A stretch of 5,497 nt of DNA from Polyangiaceae bacterium (lineage in GTDB: Bacteria; Myxococcota_A; Polyangia; Polyangiales; Polyangiaceae). The notes below the pieces were generated by a model. That model was not told the DNA's origin, did not search any database, and saw only the letters and a list, made by a program, of their open reading frames with translations. Positions 1 to 5,497 of the stretch are shown here, one piece after another; positions within the stretch are counted from its first letter, which is position 1, and each line of letters begins with the position of its first letter. Location: NCBI GenBank assembly GCA_022447485.1, contig JAKVCH010000234.1, forward strand, positions 1 to 5,497, read 5' to 3'. The position numbers were made by a program, and so were the translations under genes.

Positions 1-149
1 GCAAACCGAGCAAACCGAGCAGACCGAACAGACCGAGTAGCCCGAGCACCAGGCAAACAGAGCAAACCGAGCAAACCGAGCACACCGAGCAGACCGAGCA
101 GCCCGAGCAGACCGAGAACCACGCAAACCGAGCAGACCGAGCAGACCAA
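1..149. repeat. Tandem array of a 9-bp unit with two 7-bp interruptions
   Basis: Fifteen units of consensus GCARACCGA lie head to tail: five at 1-45, seven at 53-115 and three at 123-149. They are split by 7-bp spacers at 46-52 (GCACCAG) and 116-122 (GAACCAC), whose starts are 70 bp apart, so a 70-bp higher-order period (7x9+7) is visible once. Variation is mostly A/G at unit position 4, plus a few A to C or T changes. The array reaches the left window edge, so its full size is unknown. Each spacer moves the reading frame by one, so no single peptide repeat runs through it. Even so, + frame 1 stays open to TAG at 187-189 and + frame 3 to TGA at 231-233. An overlapping 3' end of an upstream gene is therefore possible, but a non-coding minisatellite fits better. 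Confidence 0.9.
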
Positions 150-246
150 GCTCCGAAACGCAAAGCAACCGCCCGATGCAGAGACGTAGAAAAATTGACT
201 ATCTTCGTCGTTGGAGTGGTTGTTTTGAAATGATAGCGTCGGCGCC

Positions 247-3200
247 ATGCGACTGGCAGCTCCGTTTTTTCGACTCCCCTTAAGCTTTGATGTCGAACGT
301 CTCAAGTACGAGGCGGAGCTACTGAAAGATGACTTTTGTCCCCACCCGCAGGGCTTTGAAGGTTCCGACGCCGTGCCCCTGGTGACACCGCTGGGCAAGG
401 CGGGTGATGACGGGCTCTTCGGGCCGATGGCCCCTGCACCTGCCCTACAGAAATGCCTCTATATTCGCCAAATCATGGCGACATTTCAGAGCACTATCGG
501 ACGCTCACGCATCATGCGCTTAGCGGACCAAAAAGATGTGCCACTGCATCGAGATGTCAGCTATTATTGGATGCGACGCATTCGATTACATATCCCAATC
601 ATCACCGATACAAGCATAGAATTTAGTTGTGATGGGGAAAGCGTGCACATGGCCGCTGGCGAGTGCTGGACACTCAATAATGCCGCTCTTCATGGGGTAA
701 AAAACCCTTCGCAAGTGACCCGACAACACCTGGTGATTGACACCGTCGGCAGCCTACACACTTGGCAATTATTGCGAGATGCGACCCAAGTTCCCCCACA
801 GGAGCCGCAAAGGATTGCCTTTCAACCAGATCTCGAGCCCCAGTTGGTGTACGAGCAAGTCAACCTTTCGCGAGTGATGCCTCCCGGGGAGATGGAAGGC
901 CTGATGCGTCTGATCCTCGATGAACTTCTCGCTCATCAAAAAAATGACGCCGAGCAAGTCGAAACTTTTCTGGGCATCTTGGAGGACTTCCGCCGGCGAT
1001 GGGCGAATCAGTGGGCAGCGGTCGGCGACTCCGTCACCGCCCGCTACGATCGCCTTCGCAACGAAGTTCTGGTGCCTCTCCAGCCACTGATAGGCTGCCT
1101 CGAACTAGAATCTGGTGAAGATGCAGTCAGGCGTTTTCAAGAGCTCATCCTCGCGGCTTCTGTCACCCCACGCCTACATTCAACCTCTCCGGCTCCTCGA
1201 GAAACCAACCAAGCAAAAGAGCGCCAGCACCCTTCCCCCACGACCGCGATTGCCCCAGCACTATCGAATCAAAACCACGGCGTGAAAAAGTCGAGAGACA
1301 CCCCTTTTGATCGACCAGTATTCGTCGTCTGTCCACCTCGCTCCGGATCTTCTTTGCTCTTTGAGACCTTGGCTCAATCACCTTCACTCTGGACAATTGG
1401 TGGTGAATCGCATCAAGCTTTTGAGGGCATCGCTCTGCTGCATCCCGCACAAATCGGCTGGGAATCGAACCGCCTTCGTGAGAAACAGGCGAGCGAAAAG
1501 ACGATCGCCACGCTCGAGGCTCGTCTTTTGGGACAGCTTCGAGATCGTGATGGACGACGTCCCGAGAAACAAGAAAATCTTCGCTTACTCGAGAAAACTC
1601 CGAAAAACGCCTTAAGAATACCCTTTCTCAAGGAGGCTTTCCCCGATGCCCGCTTCATCTTCCTCTACCGTTCTCCAAGGGAGACGATGAGTAGCATGTT
1701 AGAGGCCTGGCAAAGTGGAAAATTTATTACCTATCCAGATCTGCCAGATTGGAAGAACAACAAGCCCTGGTCTCTTCTGCTGACTGAGGGTTGGCACGAC
1801 CTCCTAGAAGCCCCACTCCCTCAAGTCGTCGCTGCTCAATGGACCGCAACCATGCGGCAATTAATTGATGATTTATTGGAGCTACCACCAACAGACTGGG
1901 CTGTTGCTGACTATGCTCGTCTGATCGCTGATCCTCAGAATGAGATCGAACGCCTCTGCCGCTTTCTCGATATAAAGTGGGATCGCCAACTAACGGCTCC
2001 CCTACCCCTCGCCAAGCATACAGTCAGCGCTCCGGATCCAGCGAAATGGAAGAAGAATTGGCACCTGATCGAGAAGGATGCTGCTGCCATCATGGAGCAA
2101 GTCGAGCGGGCTCAAAGCCTTTTCGCTCAGCCTCCAGAAGGCGAGATATCACTACGGCCCCCGCAGGCGCATATTGATGCCGAGCGAGAGAGACGCAGCC
2201 AAGAGAGAGCCAATCAAGAGCGCTTGATTCAAGAGAAACAAATTGCTGCCCCTGCGGTTTCCCTCGGCCGGAAGGAGGAAGGGCATCAGCTGCGTTCTGT
2301 GCACACCTCCTCCATGGCCGAAGTTCTTCGTCAAGTAAATGGCACCTTGGCGATCTCGACCTATCAATCAGGTAGCGTGATTTTGGCGACTGAGTCAAAA
2401 AATAAAGTGCATACTCATTTTGCCCAAGTGCCCAAGCCAATGGGGCTCGCCTACAACGGTAACGCCCTTGCGATCGGCGGCCGAGGGGCGATTTATGAGT
2501 ACCGGAATCAGCCAGCTCTGCTCAAGCAGCTCAAAAAAACCGACATGGACGGTTGTTTTGCGCCTCGAGGCCAGAAAGTCACGGGCGATATTCTGATCCA
2601 CGAAATGGCCTGGGGCAAAGAAGGCCTCTGGGCAGTGAACACCCGCTTTTCCTGCCTATGCACCTTTGACGCCGACTATTCCTTCATCCCTCGCTGGCAG
2701 CCAAAGTTCATTCAACGCCTGGTGCCAGAGGATCGCTGCCACCTTAACGGCCTTGCCATGAGTGACGGAGAGCCAGCCATCTGCAGCGCTCTCGGCACCA
2801 AAGGTGATGCACCAGCTGGCTGGCGACCGAATAAAACAAAAGGAGGCTGCTTAATTGACATTGCTAGTGGTGAAATCATTACCCAAGGCTTATGCATGCC
2901 TCATTCGCCTCGCCTCTATCGAGATCGCCTTTGGGTCTTGGAGTCAGGAACGGGCGAGCTGCAGGTCGTCGACCCCAAGACCGGTCAACGTGACGCCGTA
3001 GCTCAGGTTCCTGGCTTCGCCCGTGGCCTGGCCTTTTACAAGAACATTGCGTTCATTGGCTTGTCACAAGTCCGCGAAAAAATATTTGACGGTATACCTT
3101 TGGGGCAGCGATTGACAGAAAAGGCGTGCGGGGTCTGGGCCGTCGATATCGACCAGGGAAAGACAATGGGTTTCCTGCGTTTCGACGGTGGTGTCAACGA

Positions 3201-3366
3201 AGTCTTCGACGTGCAAATTCTTGGTGGCTTGCGACGTCCAACCTTGCTTGAAATCAATGACCCGGTTCAATTGGAGGCCTTCGTTGTTCCGCAAACCAAC
3301 ACTGGTCCCCTCGCTGCAGCGAGTTCTTCTGAAAGCGGAAAACGCCTCGCGGGCGTTGAGCTCTAG
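247..3366 (+). CDS. Three-domain fusion: Asp/Asn hydroxylase-like oxygenase, sulfotransferase, TIGR03032/DUF4915 domain
   Basis: The 1039-residue protein has no signal peptide or membrane segment and is probably cytoplasmic. Residues ~9-170 match the aspartyl/asparaginyl beta-hydroxylase fold: H101-x-D103 and H149 as iron ligands, R159 ten residues later for 2-oxoglutarate, and an RIRLHIPI strand (111-118). A helical stretch (~195-305) and a Pro/Ser/Gln-rich linker (~310-350) follow. Residues ~356-625 are a Sulfotransfer_3-type PAPS sulfotransferase: 5'-phosphosulfate loop PPRSGSSLL (363-371), EKTPKN (449-454), and 3'-phosphate site FLYRSPRETMSS (472-483). A charged linker (~642-678) leads to TIGR03032/DUF4915 (~680-1016), with LWAVNTRFSCL (794-804), EDRCHLNGLAM (828-838), MPHSPRL (884-890) and GVWAVD (962-967). 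That domain has no known function. ATG 247 is the only start possible: in-frame TGA lies at 226-228 and the oxygenase fold begins at residue ~9. No Shine-Dalgarno is visible. The substrate is unknown; a peptide side chain or glycan is plausible. Confidence 0.95.
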   Translation: MRLAAPFFRLPLSFDVERLKYEAELLKDDFCPHPQGFEGSDAVPLVTPLGKAGDDGLFGPMAPAPALQKCLYIRQIMATFQSTIGRSRIMRLADQKDVPLHRDVSYYWMRRIRLHIPIITDTSIEFSCDGESVHMAAGECWTLNNAALHGVKNPSQVTRQHLVIDTVGSLHTWQLLRDATQVPPQEPQRIAFQPDLEPQLVYEQVNLSRVMPPGEMEGLMRLILDELLAHQKNDAEQVETFLGILEDFRRRWANQWAAVGDSVTARYDRLRNEVLVPLQPLIGCLELESGEDAVRRFQELILAASVTPRLHSTSPAPRETNQAKERQHPSPTTAIAPALSNQNHGVKKSRDTPFDRPVFVVCPPRSGSSLLFETLAQSPSLWTIGGESHQAFEGIALLHPAQIGWESNRLREKQASEKTIATLEARLLGQLRDRDGRRPEKQENLRLLEKTPKNALRIPFLKEAFPDARFIFLYRSPRETMSSMLEAWQSGKFITYPDLPDWKNNKPWSLLLTEGWHDLLEAPLPQVVAAQWTATMRQLIDDLLELPPTDWAVADYARLIADPQNEIERLCRFLDIKWDRQLTAPLPLAKHTVSAPDPAKWKKNWHLIEKDAAAIMEQVERAQSLFAQPPEGEISLRPPQAHIDAERERRSQERANQERLIQEKQIAAPAVSLGRKEEGHQLRSVHTSSMAEVLRQVNGTLAISTYQSGSVILATESKNKVHTHFAQVPKPMGLAYNGNALAIGGRGAIYEYRNQPALLKQLKKTDMDGCFAPRGQKVTGDILIHEMAWGKEGLWAVNTRFSCLCTFDADYSFIPRWQPKFIQRLVPEDRCHLNGLAMSDGEPAICSALGTKGDAPAGWRPNKTKGGCLIDIASGEIITQGLCMPHSPRLYRDRLWVLESGTGELQVVDPKTGQRDAVAQVPGFARGLAFYKNIAFIGLSQVREKIFDGIPLGQRLTEKACGVWAVDIDQGKTMGFLRFDGGVNEVFDVQILGGLRRPTLLEINDPVQLEAFVVPQTNTGPLAAASSSESGKRLAGVEL

Positions 3367-3396
3367 TCGATCGTGGCTTGCTGCACTTCAGCACAA

Positions 3397-3438
3397 GGGC
3401 AGCTCAGTAGAAGAGACGGGCAGCTCAGTAAAAGAAAC
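3397..3438. repeat. 21-bp tandem duplication downstream of the fusion gene
   Basis: Two adjacent 21-bp copies, 3397-3417 and 3418-3438, both begin GGGCAGCTCAGTA and differ at two positions, each G to A (GAAGAGAC versus AAAGAAAC). The first copy begins 30 bp past the TAG of the fusion gene. The length is a multiple of three, and in + frame 2 the pair reads GSSVEET then GSSVKET. That frame is only the overrun of an overlapping shadow ORF, so coding is unlikely. A small replication-slippage duplication in an intergenic gap is the simplest reading. Confidence 0.85.
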
Positions 3439-3469
3439 GGCGCTGACCTCCCTAACATTGGCGGCGAAG

Positions 3470-3493
3470 AAAACCGGCCGACTAGCCGTTTTT
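3470..3493 (+). terminator. Possible intrinsic terminator after the fusion gene
   Basis: AAAAC (3470-3474), a single bulged C (3475) and GGC (3476-3478) can pair with GCC (3485-3487) and GTTTT (3488-3492) around the six-base loop CGACTA. The 3' arm runs into five T (3489-3493). The stem is eight pairs, but four of them are A-T and one base is bulged. It lies 104 bp past the stop codon, which is rather far. It would separate the fusion gene from the beta-helix gene, but read-through cannot be excluded. Confidence 0.4.
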
Positions 3494-3584
3494 AAAGCAA
3501 ACCAAATCTCCGACGCAGGGGAGCGAGCGGAAATGCGCTGACGCCTCTTCCCTGAAAAACTGAATTGGTTACTATATGACGATT

Positions 3585-3597
3585 CTGCAATTTGCAG
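3585..3597. promoter_or_regulatory. 13-bp perfect palindrome upstream of the beta-helix gene
   Basis: CTGCAA, a central T and TTGCAG form a perfect inverted repeat ending 42 bp before the start codon. It could be an operator half-site pair or a small hairpin in the 5' leader. Just upstream, TACTAT at 3570-3575 resembles a -10 box (4 of 6 bases), but no convincing -35 lies 16-18 bp before it, so no promoter is called. The palindrome is seen directly; any regulatory role is inference. Confidence 0.3.
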
Positions 3598-3628
3598 CAG
3601 AGCCTTCCCTCAGAAGACAACCCACCAC

Positions 3629-3633
3629 AGGTG
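3629..3633 (+). promoter_or_regulatory. Shine-Dalgarno site of the beta-helix gene
   Basis: AGGTG matches the 3' half of the AGGAGGTG consensus and sits six bases before ATG 3640, a normal spacing. It decides the start: the only nearby in-frame alternative, GTG at 3631-3633, lies inside this site and has no ribosome binding sequence of its own. Confidence 0.65.
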
Positions 3634-3639
3634 CGCCTT

Positions 3640-3747
3640 ATGTCCCGTTCTTTCCGTCGTTCTCGATTCACAACTCTTTCTCAAAAGCCCCTCGCCAGCG
3701 CCATCGGTCTTACTGTGACCGGTATCACGGCCTCGACCGCACAGGCC
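3640..3747 (+). other. Sec-type signal peptide of the beta-helix protein
   Basis: Residues 1-36 carry a long basic N-region (four Arg within MSRSFRRSR, plus K16), a moderately hydrophobic core (LASAIGLTVTGITAST, 18-33) and an A-Q-A cleavage motif, giving a predicted cut between A36 and E37. The extended N-region resembles those of large exported surface proteins. The RR at 6-7 is followed by S-R-F, not the full twin-arginine consensus, so Sec export is preferred. Confidence 0.8.
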
Positions 3748-5497
3748 GAAACATTCACTGTTACCAACGGCGCGGGGAATGGTGAGGGCTCACTCAGTGA
3801 GGCGATTAGTAGTGCGAATAGCGCTGAAGGCGCGGATACGATTGAGTTTGATTTTGCGTCGACCGTTACGGCAATTGACGGCGTTAATGCCACAATTACA
3901 GATACCCTCACGATTGTGGGGCCCGGCGTCGACGACCTCACGATTAACGGTACACCTGGCTCCAATACTCTCACCGTCACAAACGCAAGTCTTACCGTCA
4001 CCGGATTGACCTTCAGTGAAGAAGGCGGTGGTAAGCAGCAAAGCACTTCGATTGTGGCGAGCGGCGAAACTAGTAGTTCGACGATCGAGGTCAGCGGCTG
4101 CAAATTTAGCGACCGCCAAGGCATCCAGGCTGACGAGTCCGAAGTCACCGTTTCTGAAAGCGAATTTGATGAGTGCAGCGCATCGAGCTGCTACGGCGGT
4201 GCCTTCTTCATCGAAGATGGCACTCTCGACATCAGCGACTCAACGTTCACCAACAATAATGCGCAATCTGGTGGAGCTATTTCTGGATCGAATTCAACGC
4301 TGACGATCATCGACTCAACGTTCGGTAGCGAAGGTACTGACGGTGAAAGCATCGGAAACTATGCCAATCAGGGCGGCGCCATCTCTGTTGATGGTGGCAC
4401 CCTCTCGATCACTTCCAGCCAATTTAGTGATAACGCGGCAGGCGAAACAACAGGAGGGGCGATTCGCAGCTATAACGCCACCCTAACGATAAGCGGAAGC
4501 CAATTTACGAACAACTCTGCGTATAATGAAGGTGGCGCTATCTTCTTTTACGACAACAGGGATAGTGCGGAGGCTGGGACTCTGACAGTTGAAACGTCCA
4601 CGTTCTCCGAAAACACTAGTAGCTACTACGACGGTGGCGCTATCGAAATCGATGCAGAGTATTCGACGGTCGAGATAACGGGTTCCACGTTTTCCGAAAA
4701 CTCTGCCGGCGACGGCGGTGCCATCCATGCGGATGCTCAATCCTTGACCGTGACGGAGTCGTTGTTTCAAGCCAACGAAGTCATTGGAAAAGGTGCTTCC
4801 GGTGGCGCCATCGAGGCGCGCGCCACAACGCTGACTATCTCCGGTAGTCAGTTTACGGGCAACCAAGCCAGTAGTAGTGGTGGAGCTATTCGGTTCAATG
4901 GACAGGATGAAGACTCGACCCTGGAAATCAGCGAGAGTCTATTTTCTGAAAACGAGGGTGGTCGCGCAGGCGCGCTCCGGAGCTCTTACAGTGACGTGAC
5001 CATCCGCGATAGCGAATTCTCTGCAAATGAGTCGGAGCGGGGCACTGGTGCAGTTCAGTTTTATGCATATTCAGGTGCGCTCACTGTTGAACGTACGCTC
5101 TTTGCCGACAATAAGGGGGATGAGTACGGCGCTCTACGAGCTGGTGGTTTCGAACAATCGGTGACCGTTTCAGATTCTACCTTCACCGGCAATAGCGGTC
5201 AGCGCTCAAGCGCGATTAATGCCTACGGTGGAGGCGAATCGAGCCTCGAGCTGCAGCGCTGCACGATTACGGGCAATAGCGGCGGACAGACGACCATCAC
5301 CAGCTACACCTCAACAGTGAAAATCAGTAACAGCGTCTTTGCAGAGAACGGCGATACGACCGAGCTCATCGCTGGCGAGGGCGAGGGCGAGGGCGAGGGC
5401 GAGGGCGAGGGCTTAACTGACACCACAATTGAATTCAGCGCCATCAGTCAAAACTTGAGTGATGAAATCGACAGCAATAGCTACTTTACCGGTAGTG
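3640..5497 (+). CDS. Exported parallel beta-helix protein with Pmp-like FxxN/GGAI repeats (3' end outside window)
   Basis: The frame is open from ATG 3640 to the window end: 619 codons, no stop, so the C-terminus and any anchor or transporter domain are missing. Residues 1-36 are a signal peptide. Next comes FTVTNGAGNGEGSLSEAI (39-56) and a DTIEFDF...TLTIVGPG segment (66-96), the usual entry cap of right-handed parallel beta-helix surface proteins. From ~150 the protein is a series of 24-34-residue rungs, each with FxxN (12 strict copies, e.g. F203, F262, F289, F322, F351, F405, F435, F515) and mostly a following GGAI (eight exact copies, 211-391 and 414-417). These are the motifs of chlamydial polymorphic membrane proteins. 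Cysteines occur at 154, 179, 184 and 541. An (EG)6 tract is at 580-591. It is probably an adhesin or other surface or secreted protein. The FxxN/GGAI identification is firm; the function is inferred. Confidence 0.93.
   Translation, partial: MSRSFRRSRFTTLSQKPLASAIGLTVTGITASTAQAETFTVTNGAGNGEGSLSEAISSANSAEGADTIEFDFASTVTAIDGVNATITDTLTIVGPGVDDLTINGTPGSNTLTVTNASLTVTGLTFSEEGGGKQQSTSIVASGETSSSTIEVSGCKFSDRQGIQADESEVTVSESEFDECSASSCYGGAFFIEDGTLDISDSTFTNNNAQSGGAISGSNSTLTIIDSTFGSEGTDGESIGNYANQGGAISVDGGTLSITSSQFSDNAAGETTGGAIRSYNATLTISGSQFTNNSAYNEGGAIFFYDNRDSAEAGTLTVETSTFSENTSSYYDGGAIEIDAEYSTVEITGSTFSENSAGDGGAIHADAQSLTVTESLFQANEVIGKGASGGAIEARATTLTISGSQFTGNQASSSGGAIRFNGQDEDSTLEISESLFSENEGGRAGALRSSYSDVTIRDSEFSANESERGTGAVQFYAYSGALTVERTLFADNKGDEYGALRAGGFEQSVTVSDSTFTGNSGQRSSAINAYGGGESSLELQRCTITGNSGGQTTITSYTSTVKISNSVFAENGDTTELIAGEGEGEGEGEGEGLTDTTIEFSAISQNLSDEIDSNSYFTGS
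4195..5349 (+). repeat. Protein-level FxxN/GGAI repeat domain
   Basis: This stretch (residues ~186-570) carries about fourteen rungs. The key Phe (Ile in one rung) falls at 203, 228, 262, 289, 322, 351, 376, 405, 435, 460, 488, 515, 543 and 567. The second motif decays along the chain: GGAI through residue 417, then AGAL (443-446), TGAV (469-472), YGAL (496-499) and SSAI (523-526). The DNA of neighbouring rungs is well diverged, with different codons for the same motif, so these are old duplications kept by selection on the fold rather than recent tandem copies. Confidence 0.85.
5377..5412 (+). repeat. Six perfect GAGGGC hexamers encoding (EG)6
   Basis: Six identical hexamers run without a mismatch and are in frame with the beta-helix gene, giving alternating Glu-Gly at residues 580-591 right after the last clear FxxN rung (F567). 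Because the unit is six bases, gain or loss of copies changes the length of the acidic spacer without breaking the frame. This exact repetition contrasts with the diverged codons of the rungs and points to recent slippage. Confidence 0.9.

Noticed and set aside
1..149. CRISPR array
   Set aside because: The units are 9 bp and contiguous, with no unique spacers of 25-40 bp; it is a minisatellite.
195..200. TTGACT as a -35 box for the fusion gene
   Set aside because: No acceptable -10 hexamer lies 16-18 bp downstream (217-224 reads TGGTTGTT), so a promoter cannot be supported.
2090..2440. 116-codon minus-strand open frame
   Set aside because: It is antisense to the sulfotransferase/TIGR03032 linker of a firmly identified gene and its peptide shows no family features.
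3188..3541. 117-codon + frame overlapping the end of the fusion gene
   Set aside because: Half overlaps conserved TIGR03032 codons in another frame. The remainder is the 21-bp duplication and terminator region; there is no Shine-Dalgarno site or known motif.
3576..3785. 69-codon + frame starting in the beta-helix leader
   Set aside because: It overlaps the signal-peptide region in another frame and gives a peptide with no family resemblance; the AGGTG site at 3629-3633 serves ATG 3640 instead.
3681..4148. 155-codon minus-strand open frame
   Set aside because: It lies wholly within the beta-helix gene, antisense to it. Its Val/Ser/Pro-rich peptide is what the reversed Thr/Asn/Gly codons give, and it has no recognisable domain or ribosome binding site.

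Overview
The window holds two protein genes on the + strand, separated by 273 bp and preceded by a low-complexity repeat array. The mixed base composition, the oxygenase/sulfotransferase/TIGR03032 fusion and a secreted beta-helix protein rich in Ser, Thr, Asp and Asn suggest an aquatic, probably marine, Gram-negative bacterium. A gammaproteobacterium is a reasonable guess, but the sequence has no marker that fixes the lineage. There are no tRNA or rRNA genes, transposases or CRISPR repeats.

Layout. Bases 1-149 are fifteen copies of a 9-bp unit (consensus GCARACCGA). Two 7-bp interruptions lie 70 bp apart, and the strand carries a single T. Bases 150-246 are a short leader with no convincing promoter or Shine-Dalgarno site. 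Bases 247-3366 encode a 1039-residue three-domain protein: an Asp/Asn beta-hydroxylase-like 2-oxoglutarate/Fe(II) oxygenase, a PAPS-dependent sulfotransferase, and a TIGR03032/DUF4915 domain of unknown function that is probably beta-propeller-like. The following gap carries a 21-bp tandem duplication (3397-3438), a possible intrinsic terminator (3470-3493), a 13-bp perfect palindrome (3585-3597) and a good Shine-Dalgarno site (3629-3633).

From 3640 to the window end (no stop reached) is the first 619 codons of an exported right-handed parallel beta-helix protein. It has a signal peptide and 12 FxxN motifs, mostly paired with GGAI-type motifs, as in chlamydial polymorphic outer-membrane proteins (Pmp). 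Near its visible end is an (EG)6 tract encoded by six identical GAGGGC hexamers.

How the genes may work together. The first protein joins two chemistries that modify side chains or glycans, hydroxylation and sulfation. The second is a large surface protein with regularly placed Asn, Asp and Tyr. A modification enzyme beside its surface substrate is an attractive hypothesis, but it rests only on adjacency and domain chemistry. The possible terminator and the separate ribosome binding site suggest the two genes need not be one transcript.
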